This document shows positions 17,477 through 26,532 of a stretch of 64,000 nucleotides of DNA, one piece after another. The stretch lies in NCBI GenBank assembly GCA_963843315.1, contig CAWJJU010000007.1, positions 186,001 through 250,000 on the forward strand. The letters run 5' to 3'. The number at the start of each line of letters is the position of its first letter. The first letter of the stretch is position 1. Under the pieces are notes generated by a model that ran no database searches, had not been told where the DNA came from, and worked only from the letters and a program-made list of their open reading frames with translations. Both the position numbers and the translations under genes were made by a program. This DNA comes from JAWVFM01 sp963843315. GTDB taxonomy: Bacteria; Actinomycetota; Thermoleophilia; Solirubrobacterales; 70-9.

Positions 17477-18151
17477 TCAGGCGCTGGGCACGGCCCTGGA
17501 AACGAGCTCCTGGGCCGGCTCGAGCAGCTGCGGCGGGACGAAGTGGCCGGCATCGGACTCGAGATAGTCGACGTCCAGGCCGCCCTCGCTGAGGAGCCGC
17601 GCCGCCTCCCGGCCGAAGTCCACGCCGATGACCGGGTCGTTGCGGCCATGGTGGATCAGCACCGGCAGACCGGCCCGCGAGGGAAGGTCGGGCTCCCAGC
17701 CCGAGACCTTCGGCACGAATCCCGACAGCGCGAGGAGCGCCGCCGGCGCCGAACGGCCAGGGCCGAGGCCCACCGAGTACGACATCACTGCCCCCATCGA
17801 GAATCCGCCCAGCACGGTTCGCTCCCAGCCGATCCCCCGCTCGGCCAGCAGGCCGTCGAGGAACGAGCCGAGCCCCTGGTAGGCGGCGGCGAAGGTGCTC
17901 GCCTCGGGATAGCCGACCCGCTCCACCGCGTACCAGTGCCGCCCACCCGGCCCAACCGGCAGCGCGCTGCGCCCGGCCACGTCGGCGGCGGACAGCGGCG
18001 CACCCGGGGTTATGCCGAGCAGCCGGCGCTCGGGGTCGAACGCGTCGAGCAGCGGGTGCAGATCGTGCTCGTCGGCACCGCGGCCGTGGTTGAGGACGAG
18101 GGCCCCCTGCGGCTCGCCGGCCGGCTCCCTCAGGAGGTGATCCAGGCTCAA
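17477..18151 (-). CDS. Phospholipase/carboxylesterase, MhqD-like alpha/beta hydrolase
   Basis: The 224-residue alpha/beta hydrolase has VLNHGRGADEHDLHP (oxyanion region), the nucleophile elbow GFSMGA, the acid loop NDPVIGVDFG and the catalytic His in GHFVPP. The TTG start at 18151 overlaps the stop of the upstream dioxygenase gene by two bases. In Bacillus subtilis, mhqE and mhqD encode the same two protein types and respond to quinones. A similar role in quinone or hydroquinone detoxification is likely but inferred. Confidence 0.8.
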   Translation of the reverse strand: MSLDHLLREPAGEPQGALVLNHGRGADEHDLHPLLDAFDPERRLLGITPGAPLSAADVAGRSALPVGPGGRHWYAVERVGYPEASTFAAAYQGLGSFLDGLLAERGIGWERTVLGGFSMGAVMSYSVGLGPGRSAPAALLALSGFVPKVSGWEPDLPSRAGLPVLIHHGRNDPVIGVDFGREAARLLSEGGLDVDYLESDAGHFVPPQLLEPAQELVSRAVPSA

Positions 18152-19059
18152 GTGGCCTGCCGCGGAGAGAAGACGGGCTTCACGGTCGCCTCCACCCGCT
18201 CGCGCAGTTGCTCGTACGCCGGCGGCAGCGAGAGCTTCTCGCCCAGCGACTCGAGCGGCTCGTCCACGGTGAACCCGGGGCCGAGCGTGGCGATCTCGAA
18301 GAGCACGCCCCCGGGCTCGCGGAAGTAGATCGACCTGAAGTAAAAGCGGTCGATCACCGGCGTCGGATGACCCCCGCCCGCCCGCACGCGATCGCGCCAC
18401 TCCTCGTGCTCCTCCACGCTCGACGCCCAGGCCACGTGATGCACCGTCCCCGCGCCCTGAAGCCCGGCCTGCGGCGGCGGCTCCTCGGCGACGAAGAGCC
18501 CGCCGCGACTCGAGCCGCGCGCCTCCCATCCGTCTCCGGCGCGCTCGAAGGAAAGGCTCTCCAGAAGGCGGGCGGACGCCTCCGGAGCGGCGAGGTACGC
18601 GCGAACGGCGTGAAAGCCCTGAAGCGCCATCTCCGCCGGCACCTCGGGGTGGTCGGCGATGAGCGGCCGGTCCGGCACGTCGGCCACGACGAGCTCATGG
18701 CCAAGCCCCTCGGGGTCGGCGAAGCGCAGGACGTCACCGTCGCGGGTCGCGGGAGTCCCGGCGGCGGCGAGGCGCGACTCCCAGAAGCCCAGGGCGTCCA
18801 GGGATCCGACTCGCCAGACGACCGTGTGGATCATCCCGGCGCCATGGCGTCCCCGGGGCGCTCCGGGGAACTCGAAGAACGTCAGGTCAGAGCCGGCGTC
18901 GCCCTCCTCGTCGGCGAAGAACAGGTGGTAGACGCTGGGATCGTCCTGGTTGACCGTCTTCTTGACGAGCCGCAGGCCGAGGACGCCCGCGTAGTAGTCG
19001 ATGTTCTCCTGCGCGTCGGCGGTGATCGCCGTGATGTGGTGAATCCCCTCGAGCTTCAT
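18148..19059 (-). CDS. Ring-cleaving dioxygenase, MhqE/MhqO-like (two VOC domains)
   Basis: The 303-residue protein has two vicinal-oxygen-chelate domains. Metal ligands are visible as His in GIHHITAI, His in GMIHTVVWRV or HELVV, His in GTVHHVAWAS and Glu in GGVLFEIATLGPGF. The KLEGIHHITAITxDxxxNxxYY start and GLRLVKKTVNQDDPSVYHLFF are diagnostic of the MhqE/MhqO group. Members cleave hydroquinone-type rings. The ATG at 19059 fits the family start; ATG 19068 is an alternative. It is divergent from the DUF255 gene. Confidence 0.8.
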   Translation of the reverse strand: MKLEGIHHITAITADAQENIDYYAGVLGLRLVKKTVNQDDPSVYHLFFADEEGDAGSDLTFFEFPGAPRGRHGAGMIHTVVWRVGSLDALGFWESRLAAAGTPATRDGDVLRFADPEGLGHELVVADVPDRPLIADHPEVPAEMALQGFHAVRAYLAAPEASARLLESLSFERAGDGWEARGSSRGGLFVAEEPPPQAGLQGAGTVHHVAWASSVEEHEEWRDRVRAGGGHPTPVIDRFYFRSIYFREPGGVLFEIATLGPGFTVDEPLESLGEKLSLPPAYEQLRERVEATVKPVFSPRQAT

Positions 19060-19118
19060 CGAACCCATCCTAGGGAGGCCCGCAAGCCGGCGAACCCGGC
19101 CTCGCTAGCCTGAGGGCG

Positions 19119-21122
19119 ATGGCCAACCGCCTCGCGCAGGAGACCAGTCCCTACCTCCTCCAGCACGCGGAGAACCCCGTCGACTGGCGGCCGTGGGGGG
19201 ACGAGGCGATTGCCGACGCGCGTTCGCGCGACGTTCCGATCCTGCTCTCCATCGGCTATTCGTCGTGTCACTGGTGCCACGTGATGGAGCGCGAGTCGTT
19301 CGAGGACGCCGAGACCGCCGCCTACATGAACGAGAACTTCGTCCCGGTCAAGGTCGATCGCGAGGAGCGCCCCGACGTCGACGCCATCTACATGGAGTTC
19401 GTCCAGCGCTCGACGGGCAGCGGCGGCTGGCCGCTCACCGCCTTCCTGGACCCGGACGGGGTCCCGTTCTTCGGCGGCACCTACTTCCCGCCGGAGGAGC
19501 GCCAGGGGATGGTGAGCTTCCGCACCGTCATGGAGGCGGTCTCGGCGTCGTGGGTGACTCAGCGCGAGGAGATTCGCCAGGCGGCCGAGCACGTGCGAGT
19601 CGACCTGGGGGCGATCGCGCGCATCGAGCCCACCGACGGAGCCATCGAGCCGGGCGTCGTGGACAACGCGGTGCGCAGCCTGCGGATGGCCGCCGACATG
19701 CGGCTCGGAGGCTTCGGCGGCCCGCCAAAGTTTCCGTCGAGCTCCTCTCTCGAGCTGCTGCTCGCCCGGGGCGTCACCGACGTCGCCGAGGTCACCCTCG
19801 ACGCAATGGCCCACGGCGGCATCTACGACCAGCTGGGCGGCGGCTTCGCCCGGTACTCCGTCGACGAGCGCTGGCTCGTCCCGCACTTCGAGAAGATGCT
19901 CTACGACAACGCCCTGCTCGCCCGCGTCTACCTCCATGGCTGGCTCGCGCTCGGCCACGACCGCTACCGGCGCGTCGCCTGCGAGACCCTCGACTGGGCC
20001 CTGCGCGAGATGCGCGGGCCTGAGGGGGGCTTCTACTCGGCGCTCGACGCCGACTCCGAGGGAGAGGAGGGCCGCTTCTACGTGTGGGGCGAGGATGAGA
20101 TCCGCGAAACGCTCACGGGGGCCGGCTTCGCCGCCGGAGAGGTCGACACGATCCTCGCCCGGTGGGGCGTCAGTCCGGTCGGCAACTTCGAGGGGCGAAG
20201 CATCCTGCACCTCCCCCTCGGCGCGCGCGCCACCGATCCCGAGCGCTACGACGAGGCGCGCCGCGTACTGCTGGCGCGCCGCGACGAGCGGGTCCGGCCG
20301 GGCCTCGACGACAAGCGCCTCTGCTCCTGGAACGCGCTGATGATCGCGGCCCTCGCCGACGCCGGCGCGACGCTTGACCGCGACGACTACCTCGACGCCG
20401 CGCGAGCTGCGGCGACCTTCGTCTGGGAGAGCCTGCGCGACGCCGACGGGAGGCTGCTGCGCACCTGGAAGGACGGGCGCGGCCGACTCGGCGCCTACCT
20501 GGAGGACCACGCCTACCTCGCCGACGCCCTCACCGTGCTGTACGAGGCCACGTTCGAGGTCCACTGGCTCGACCGCGCCCGCGAGCTCGCCGACGCCATT
20601 CTCGAGTGCTTCGCCGATCCCGAGCTGGGCGGCTTCTTCACGACGGCGAGCGACCATCCCGAGCTCGTCGCGCGCCGCAAGGACGTCGACGACCACCCCA
20701 TCCCGTCGGGCAATTCCGCGGCCGCGTTCGCCCTGCTGCGCCTCTCAGCTCTCACCGGCAACGCCGAGTACGAGCGCCAGGCCGCCGGGGCGATCCGGAT
20801 CCTCCACGGCGTGGCCGCACAGCACCCGCAGGCGGTTCCCCATCTGCTGCGGGCGATCGCCCTGCTCACCTCACCCCGACGTGAGGTGGCGCTTCTCGGC
20901 GCGGACGGCGCCGACCTCGGCCCGCTCGCGGCCGTGGTTCGCTCCCGGCTGCGACCGAATCTCGTGCTCGCCGGCGGCGCCGAGGGCGCGGGCCGCCCCG
21001 AGCTCCTGGAGGGCCGCTCGTCGATCGACGGCGCCCCCGCCGCCTACGTCTGCGAGCGCTTCGCGTGCCGGCGGCCCGTGACCGACCCCGCCGAGCTGGC
21101 AGCCCTGCTCGGCGACGGTTAG
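19119..21122 (+). CDS. DUF255 (YyaL/SPATA20) thioredoxin-fold protein with glycosidase-like barrel
   Basis: The 667-residue protein begins with the family hallmark NRLAxExSPYLLQHAENPVDWxPWG and a thioredoxin-like domain containing CHWCHVMERESF (about residue 50). It continues through GGWPLTAFLDPDGVPFFGGTYFPP into an alpha/alpha six-barrel like that of N-acylglucosamine epimerases (SWNALMIAALADAG, YLEDHAYLADALTVLYEATF). Full length for the family. The biological reaction is not established. It stands as a monocistronic unit or leads the next small gene. Confidence 0.9.
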   Translation: MANRLAQETSPYLLQHAENPVDWRPWGDEAIADARSRDVPILLSIGYSSCHWCHVMERESFEDAETAAYMNENFVPVKVDREERPDVDAIYMEFVQRSTGSGGWPLTAFLDPDGVPFFGGTYFPPEERQGMVSFRTVMEAVSASWVTQREEIRQAAEHVRVDLGAIARIEPTDGAIEPGVVDNAVRSLRMAADMRLGGFGGPPKFPSSSSLELLLARGVTDVAEVTLDAMAHGGIYDQLGGGFARYSVDERWLVPHFEKMLYDNALLARVYLHGWLALGHDRYRRVACETLDWALREMRGPEGGFYSALDADSEGEEGRFYVWGEDEIRETLTGAGFAAGEVDTILARWGVSPVGNFEGRSILHLPLGARATDPERYDEARRVLLARRDERVRPGLDDKRLCSWNALMIAALADAGATLDRDDYLDAARAAATFVWESLRDADGRLLRTWKDGRGRLGAYLEDHAYLADALTVLYEATFEVHWLDRARELADAILECFADPELGGFFTTASDHPELVARRKDVDDHPIPSGNSAAAFALLRLSALTGNAEYERQAAGAIRILHGVAAQHPQAVPHLLRAIALLTSPRREVALLGADGADLGPLAAVVRSRLRPNLVLAGGAEGAGRPELLEGRSSIDGAPAAYVCERFACRRPVTDPAELAALLGDG

Positions 21123-21132
21123 GGTCCCGGCC

Positions 21133-21639
21133 ATGGCAACGACAAAGTCAGCGAAGAAGATCGCCGAGGAGTACTTCGCCGCCGTCGCCGATCAGGACAT
21201 CGACCGGATGATGTCGATGTGGGAGCAGGGCAAGGTCGGTCACATCCATGGGGTCGTCGACCTCAAGGTCCCGCATGGCTACTACGACTGGTTCGGAGCG
21301 ATGTTCCGTGCGATCCCCGACTTCCGCTTCGAGGTCATCGAGAACGTCGCCTACGGCGAGTCCGCGGCGGTCCGCTGGCGCGCACGCGGCACGTTCGACG
21401 GCGAGGGCCGCTTCGAGGGCATCGCGCCGACGGGCGCCAAGATCGACGTTCAGGGCACCGACGTCCTCACCATTCGCGAGGGCCTCATCCGCGACCTCCA
21501 CGCCTACATGAACGGCATGGAGCTCGCTCGGCAGATGGGTGCCCTGCCCCCCGCCGGCTCCCTCCCGGAGAAGGCGATGTTCAGCGCGCTGAACGCCAAG
21601 ACGGCCGCCGTGGCGGCCGTGCGCAAGCGCCGTCAGTAG
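21133..21639 (+). CDS. SnoaL-like ester cyclase/NTF2-fold protein
   Basis: The 168-residue protein has the SnoaL pattern: an N-terminal helix (KKIAEEYFAAVADQDIDRMMSMW), FGAMFRAIPDFRFEVIENVAYGESAAVRWRARGTF and FEGIAPTGAKIDVQGTDVLTIREGLI. Such proteins are polyketide cyclases or steroid-isomerase relatives; here the ligand is unknown. The start lies 10 bases after the DUF255 stop, suggesting cotranscription. Its last 7 bases overlap the PPK2 gene, which runs the other way. Confidence 0.75.
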   Translation: MATTKSAKKIAEEYFAAVADQDIDRMMSMWEQGKVGHIHGVVDLKVPHGYYDWFGAMFRAIPDFRFEVIENVAYGESAAVRWRARGTFDGEGRFEGIAPTGAKIDVQGTDVLTIREGLIRDLHAYMNGMELARQMGALPPAGSLPEKAMFSALNAKTAAVAAVRKRRQ

Positions 21640-22403
21640 ACCTCGGGAACGAAGGTCTGGTCGGATATCGGCGGGCGCACGTAGGCCTGCCCGGGGGGCC
21701 GGGGCGGCAGCTCGATCGGCTCCGGCGTCAGGTCCTCGTAGGGAACCATCGAAAGCAGGTGCGCGATGCAGTTCAGGCGCGCCTTGCGCTTGTCGTCGGC
21801 GTTGACGACGTACCACGGCGCCTGCTTGATGTCTGTGAGGGCGAACATCTCGTCCTTTGCGCGCGAGTACTCCACCCACATCTCGCGCGCCTTCAGGTCC
21901 ATGCCGCTGAGCTTCCAGCGCTTCATCGGGTCCTTGACGCGTGCCTTGAACCGGCGCTCCTGCTCCTCATCGGAGATCGAGAACCAGTACTTGATCAGCA
22001 GGATCCCCGAGCGCACAAGCATCCGCTCGAAGTCCGGGCACGAGCGCATGAACTCGCGGTACTCATCCTCGGTGCAGAAGCCCATGACCCGCTCGACCCC
22101 GGCGCGGTTGTACCACGAGCGGTCGAACAGGACGATCTCGCCGCCCGCCGGCAGCTGGCTCACGTAGCGCTGGAAGTACCACTGGCCCTGCTCGCGCTCG
22201 GTCGGCATCCCGAGCGCCACCACGCGGATCACGCGTGGATTGGTGCGCTCGGCGATGCGCTTGATCACGCCGCCCTTGCCGGCGGCGTCGCGGCCCTCGA
22301 AGATCACGACGACCTTCAGGCCCTTCGCCTTCACGTACTCCTGCATGAGCACGAGCTCGCGCTGGAGCTTCTCCAGCTCCCGGTCGAAGGTCTCGCGGTC
22401 CAC
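21633..22403 (-). CDS. ppk2: Polyphosphate kinase 2
   Basis: The 256-residue enzyme has the P-loop FEGRDAAGKGG near residue 35, the Walker B DRSWYNRAGVERVMGF, and the lid segment KYWFSISDEEQERRFKARVKDPMKRWKLS. These are the PPK2 signatures; the single-domain length indicates class I or III, which phosphorylate nucleoside diphosphates (usually GDP or ADP) with polyphosphate. The C-terminal Pro-rich tail follows YVVNADDKRKARLNCIAHLL. It is cytoplasmic and divergent from the DUF2945 gene. Confidence 0.9.
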   Translation of the reverse strand: MDRETFDRELEKLQRELVLMQEYVKAKGLKVVVIFEGRDAAGKGGVIKRIAERTNPRVIRVVALGMPTEREQGQWYFQRYVSQLPAGGEIVLFDRSWYNRAGVERVMGFCTEDEYREFMRSCPDFERMLVRSGILLIKYWFSISDEEQERRFKARVKDPMKRWKLSGMDLKAREMWVEYSRAKDEMFALTDIKQAPWYVVNADDKRKARLNCIAHLLSMVPYEDLTPEPIELPPRPPGQAYVRPPISDQTFVPEVY

Positions 22404-22486
22404 CAGCCGACCATATCGGCGCCGGGGCGGCCGCGCAGGCTCCGGGGTTGTGCTCGCCGCAGATCGAATCGGCGAGAGGAGCTGGA

Positions 22487-22702
22487 ATGTCCAACGGATT
22501 CAAACGCGGCGACCGCGTGGAGTGGAGCTTTCGCGGCCACCGCGTGGAGGGCACGGTGCGCCGCCGGCTGACCGCGCGCACCGAGGTCGAGGGCCGGGTG
22601 GTCGCGGCGTCCAAGGACGACCCGCGCTACGTGGTGCGCAGCGCGAAGTCCGGCCGCGAGACCGTGCGGCGGGGCGAGTCCCTGCGGCGGATCGACGGTT
22701 GA
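22487..22702 (+). CDS. DUF2945 (hypervirulence-associated, TUDOR-like) small protein
   Basis: The 71-residue basic protein has FKRGDRVEWSFRGHRVEGTVRRRLT and a second strand set DDPRYVVRSAKSGRETVRRGESLRRI, the usual DUF2945 pattern of a small SH3/TUDOR-type barrel. The ATG is preceded by AGAGGAG at good spacing. The function is unknown. The gene converges on the cupredoxin operon. Confidence 0.75.
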   Translation: MSNGFKRGDRVEWSFRGHRVEGTVRRRLTARTEVEGRVVAASKDDPRYVVRSAKSGRETVRRGESLRRIDG

Positions 22703-22709
22703 GACCGAC

Positions 22710-23090
22710 TCAGCGGGTCACGGAGACGAACGCCTCCATGCCCTTGCTGCGGTGGTGCCCCAGCGAGCAGTAAAAGACGTACGTCGTGCCCGGCTTGAAC
22801 TTGACCGAGAGCGAGTTGGTGGCGCCCGGGCTCGTGTGCTCGGGCGTGCGGTGCTTGCGCCCGCCCGACCCCTTCTGGATCACGAGGTTGTGGGGGTCGG
22901 CGCCGCCGTTGTGGAACTGCACGATCGTCGCGCCGGGCGAAAGGGGGGCGTGCGAGAGGGTGATGTGGTACTCGACGCCCGTGACGAGCAGGCGGTTGGG
23001 CGCGCGCGCCGCGTCGACCGGCTGTGCTGCGGCCGCCGCCGGGGCGATCAGGCCGGCGAGCGCCGCCGCGACCGTCGCGAGCCGCCTCAT
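22710..23090 (-). CDS. Small secreted cupredoxin
   Basis: The 126-residue protein has a Sec signal (MRRLATVAAALAGLIAPAAAAAQP) and a single cupredoxin domain. Type-1 copper ligands are His in DPHNLV and Cys, His and Met in FYCSLGHHRSKGM. Its ATG overlaps the DUF1501 stop, so it is the last gene of a three-gene operon. It probably works with the exported DUF1501 and DUF1800 proteins. Confidence 0.85.
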   Translation of the reverse strand: MRRLATVAAALAGLIAPAAAAAQPVDAARAPNRLLVTGVEYHITLSHAPLSPGATIVQFHNGGADPHNLVIQKGSGGRKHRTPEHTSPGATNSLSVKFKPGTTYVFYCSLGHHRSKGMEAFVSVTR

Positions 23091-24463
23091 CCGATCACCA
23101 CCGGGCGCCCAAGGCTCGCGGCGTTCGGGATCAGCTGGGCCGCGTCCTGGCCGAACCACTGCTCGAGGATCGAGCAATAGACGGAGCGGAAGTCGGTCGT
23201 GTAGCGCAGGTTGTCGTCCTCGTCGAGCTCCGCGAGGCCGGGGAACTCCCCGATCATCTGCCCCTTCACCGGGGTGCCGAGGACGAAGCCGACCCCGGCC
23301 GCTCCGTGGTCGGTCCCGTCGGAGTCGTTCTGCTCGGGGCGGCGGCCGAACTCGGACCAGACCAGGGTGATCACCCGGTCGTCGATTCCGCGCGCCTCCA
23401 GGTCGGCCTGGAAGGCGGCGAGCGTATCTGCGGTGAGCTTCAGGCCGTCGCTCAGGTCCTGCCGCTCGTTCTCGTGGGTGTCGTAACTGCCGGGCGCGTT
23501 CATCGACGCGCAGCTGATCGGCAGGCCCGCGCCCAGGAAGGCGGCGAGCGCCGCGAGGTTTCGCGGGAAGGAGTCGTCGCTCGTGGGGTAGGTCACCGGC
23601 GAGTCGATGCCCCCGTCGGTGTCGAACGGCTTGAGCCTGGAACGCACGCTCATGGCCATGTTCGCCACGTTCCCCGCTCCGGCCAGCTGCGGGTCCGTTC
23701 CGGTGGTCGCCGCCGCGCCGACGTTGGCGACGGCGTCGTACATCAGGTCCTCGACATCGCCCCACACGCCCGGCGCCCAGATGTCGTAGCGAGCGCCGTC
23801 CACCGCGGCCACGGGGACGTTGCGGGGCGCGAGCGCCGGCGAGAGGTGGCCGTCGAGCGAGAGGCCCTGAAGCGGGTTGTTGGGCGTGCCGATGACGTCG
23901 AGCAGCCGTCCCAGCCAGCCGGTCTGCCCGTTCGGGTCGAGCGCTCCGACCTCCCAGTAGTGGCGGGAGGTGAAGTGCGACTGGTTGGGATCGTCGTAGG
24001 AGACGGCCGGCATCACGCTGACCTTCCCCGCCTGGTGCAGCGAGTGCAGAGCGGTGGCCGACGGATGCCAGTGGAGCGTCGTGTCCTCGCTGAACGCCGG
24101 GCCTGCGTTCGGCGCAAGCTTCAGGGTGGGCCGCAGGGTCTGGTACTTCGCGTCGTTGACCGGCGAGAGAACGGACAGGCCGTCGATGCCGCCCTCCATG
24201 AAGATGGTCACGAGCACCGGCGAGTTGGAACCCGCGGCCGAAGCGATCCCCTCCTGGAGGTCGCGGAAGCCAAGGCGCGAGGCGCCGTAGACCGACAGCA
24301 TCGCCGCCCCCGACCGCCACAGGAACGAGCGCCGGCTGAGACCGGTTCCCGCGGGCAGCGGCATTCCGGTCTCGATCGACGGAAGGCCGTGGCCCGCCTG
24401 CGCGGCGGCGCGCTCCAGGAGCCTGGCACGCGTGAACTCGTTGCATCCGCAGGCCCGGTTCAC
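23087..24463 (-). CDS. DUF1501 protein, probable Tat-exported sulfatase-fold protein
   Basis: The 458-residue protein has a twin-Arg stretch SRRSFLWRSGAAML about 45 residues from the start, so Tat export is likely. Family motifs include LVTIFMEGGIDGLSVLSP at the N-terminal strand, WHPSATALHSL, NAPGSYDTHENER and TLVWSEFGRRPEQNDSDGTDHGAAG, where Asp and His residues resemble alkaline phosphatase/sulfatase metal ligands. GTG 24463 overlaps the DUF1800 stop. The reaction is not established for this family. Confidence 0.85.
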   Translation of the reverse strand: MNRACGCNEFTRARLLERAAAQAGHGLPSIETGMPLPAGTGLSRRSFLWRSGAAMLSVYGASRLGFRDLQEGIASAAGSNSPVLVTIFMEGGIDGLSVLSPVNDAKYQTLRPTLKLAPNAGPAFSEDTTLHWHPSATALHSLHQAGKVSVMPAVSYDDPNQSHFTSRHYWEVGALDPNGQTGWLGRLLDVIGTPNNPLQGLSLDGHLSPALAPRNVPVAAVDGARYDIWAPGVWGDVEDLMYDAVANVGAAATTGTDPQLAGAGNVANMAMSVRSRLKPFDTDGGIDSPVTYPTSDDSFPRNLAALAAFLGAGLPISCASMNAPGSYDTHENERQDLSDGLKLTADTLAAFQADLEARGIDDRVITLVWSEFGRRPEQNDSDGTDHGAAGVGFVLGTPVKGQMIGEFPGLAELDEDDNLRYTTDFRSVYCSILEQWFGQDAAQLIPNAASLGRPVVIG

Positions 24464-25812
24464 GACGTCTCCTGATCGGGCGAGGTGGCGATGAGCATCC
24501 GCAGCGCGTTCTGGCGCAGGGCGCGATAGGTCTTCTTCTCCCAGTCGGCCGTGATCTTGCTCTCGACGCCGTTGCCGAAGGCGATGAGCTTGGCCTTGGT
24601 CGCGCTCGAAAGCCGCGGCTCCCGCCAGTAGCCGAGCGCGCGATCGAGCGCCGCCTTGGCGTCCTCCTGCGGATCGGGGTACTTGCCGTTGTCGGGCATC
24701 TGGTCGGGATCGACGAGGTATGCGGCCGCGGTCCAGCGACCGGCGAAGGTGGAGGTGTCCAGCCACTTGGTCTCGTCCCAGCCCGCGACGTTGGGCGGGT
24801 TGAATGGCTGCTGACCGGCGATGTCGGTGACCCAGGCCCAGGCGTCGGTGTCGATGTAGCGCTTACGCGCCTTCAGCATTCCCACGATGAACACGACCGG
24901 CGGCTTCACCAGCCGCTGGCCCGTGTAGAGGGCCGGGTGCATCAGGATCGCCTCGACCACCGGGCGGATCTGGCGGCCCGAGCTCTCATAGAGCGAGACC
25001 AGCGCGGCCAGCGTCGACGCCGAGGGCGGGGTCGGGATGAAGTGCCGCCAGAGCCGGTTGACGAAGTAGGGCGCGTGGGCCGGGTGCTCGAGGACGAGGC
25101 GGCACGAGTCGCTCCAGTCCCAGTTGCCGGTCTGCCCGAAGATCGTCTTGTCCTTCTTGTCGTGCAGGCCGGCGGCGAAGTGGAAGTTCACGTAGCCGAC
25201 GGTGTCGTCCCAATCGTTGGTCCAGCCGGTCAGCGACCGGGCCTGCTCGCGGACGTCGGTCTCCGTGTAGGGGTGGGAGCCGTCGCTGACGCCCAGGGTG
25301 AAGAGCTCCATGAGCTCGCGGCCGTAGTTCTCGTTCGGCGCGTACTTGGTGTTCTCGTTGCCCGATAGCCAGACGAGCATGGCCGGATCGATCGTCACGG
25401 CGCGAAGGAGATCGTCGAACCCGCCCAGCGCCTTCTGGCGAAGCATCACCTTCTGCCCGATCCCCAGCTTCGCCGAGCCGATGTCGCCGGTGGCGAACCA
25501 GTCGTGCCAGATCAGCGCCATGCGCTCGACGTGGGGCTGGTTCGTGCGGACCATCCGGTCCAGCCACCAGAGGATGTCGTGGCCCCAGGCGTCGAACGGG
25601 GCAATCGGCAGGCCGTCGGAGTCGACCGGCTTCGGCCCGTTCAGCTTGGGGCCGCCGCTCGGGCGGGTCAGCGAATGGACGGCCTTGGCCAGCCCGAGCT
25701 TCGCGAGCTTCTTCGCCTCACCCGGCTTGGGACCGAACGCGGCGCGCCAAAGCAGGCGCTCGGCTTGAGCTGCGCCGAACTTCCCGCGGTACCGGGGGAC
25801 GCCCACGCCCAA
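24460..25812 (-). CDS. DUF1800 protein
   Basis: The 450-residue protein has the DUF1800 pattern: AERLLWRAAFGPKPGEAKKLAKLGL, MALIWHDWFATGD, GNENTKYAPNENYGRELMELFTLGVSDG, YTETDVREQARSLTGWT and LWRHFIPTPP. DUF1800 and DUF1501 genes are paired in many phyla and are thought to form an exported system of unknown purpose. The start is TTG 25812 or GTG 25806; neither has a strong ribosome site, and no signal peptide is obvious. First gene of the operon. Confidence 0.85.
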   Translation of the reverse strand: MGVGVPRYRGKFGAAQAERLLWRAAFGPKPGEAKKLAKLGLAKAVHSLTRPSGGPKLNGPKPVDSDGLPIAPFDAWGHDILWWLDRMVRTNQPHVERMALIWHDWFATGDIGSAKLGIGQKVMLRQKALGGFDDLLRAVTIDPAMLVWLSGNENTKYAPNENYGRELMELFTLGVSDGSHPYTETDVREQARSLTGWTNDWDDTVGYVNFHFAAGLHDKKDKTIFGQTGNWDWSDSCRLVLEHPAHAPYFVNRLWRHFIPTPPSASTLAALVSLYESSGRQIRPVVEAILMHPALYTGQRLVKPPVVFIVGMLKARKRYIDTDAWAWVTDIAGQQPFNPPNVAGWDETKWLDTSTFAGRWTAAAYLVDPDQMPDNGKYPDPQEDAKAALDRALGYWREPRLSSATKAKLIAFGNGVESKITADWEKKTYRALRQNALRMLIATSPDQETS

Positions 25813-25866
25813 TCATTCGGCAGAAACCCTCGAGGACCTTGAGCGTGGAGCGCGCGCCCTGGACGC

Positions 25867-26529
25867 TCAGGAAACGCGCTCGACCCGCCCGCCGACTTCG
25901 CCGCGGTGCTCGCCCAGCGGCTTGACGAAGAGCTGCGAGGCGGCGCCCTGGCGGATCTCTACCTCGCGCCCGATCGAGCAGCCGAGGGTGAGCGCCGCCG
26001 ATCCGGTCGCCTCGTCCTCGTCGATCCCTTCCATCGGCACGAAGGAACGGGCGCGGACCAGTCCCGCGGCCTCGTCGAGCCAGGCCCAGCAGTAGGCGGC
26101 ATCGAGGCCCTCGGGCGAGCCGTCGAGGGCATCGACCTCATCCGGCGAGTCGTAGCGCCGGTACTCGAAGTCGACGGTCCACCGCGGATCGGCCTGGATG
26201 AAGACGAGGTCGCCGCGGTAGGAGACCCCGACCTCGCCCGCGGGCGGGCAAAGCGCAGTGATCTCGTGCCCCTCCTCGCGCAGCAGCCACGCCGTCCCGA
26301 CGAGCGGGTGCCCCGCGAACGGGATGAGCTTGGCCGGCGTGTAGATCTCCACTCGGCCCGCCGCGGCGTCGTCGACGAACACGGTCTCGGAGTAGTTCAG
26401 CTCGGTGGCGATTGCCTGGCGCGTGCCTCGCGGCACCGATGCGCCGTCGAGGTAGACGCCGAGGGGATTCCCCCCGGCGCCGTCCTCGCCGATGAAGACC
26501 TTGAGGACCTCGTGCGGGGGCGCGCTCAC
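25867..26529 (-). CDS. PhzF-family isomerase-like protein
   Basis: The 220-residue protein has the PhzF/DapF-like pattern: GGNPLGVYLDG, the catalytic Glu in NYSETVFVDD, TPAKLIPFAGHPLVGTAWLL, and EDEATGSAALTLG in the C-terminal half. It is shorter than typical PhzF (260-300), with the connection between the two halves reduced, but both halves and motifs remain. The substrate is unknown. GTG 26529 lies three bases after the stop of the upstream propeller gene. Confidence 0.8.
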   Translation of the reverse strand: MSAPPHEVLKVFIGEDGAGGNPLGVYLDGASVPRGTRQAIATELNYSETVFVDDAAAGRVEIYTPAKLIPFAGHPLVGTAWLLREEGHEITALCPPAGEVGVSYRGDLVFIQADPRWTVDFEYRRYDSPDEVDALDGSPEGLDAAYCWAWLDEAAGLVRARSFVPMEGIDEDEATGSAALTLGCSIGREVEIRQGAASQLFVKPLGEHRGEVGGRVERVS

Positions 26530-26532
26530 CGC

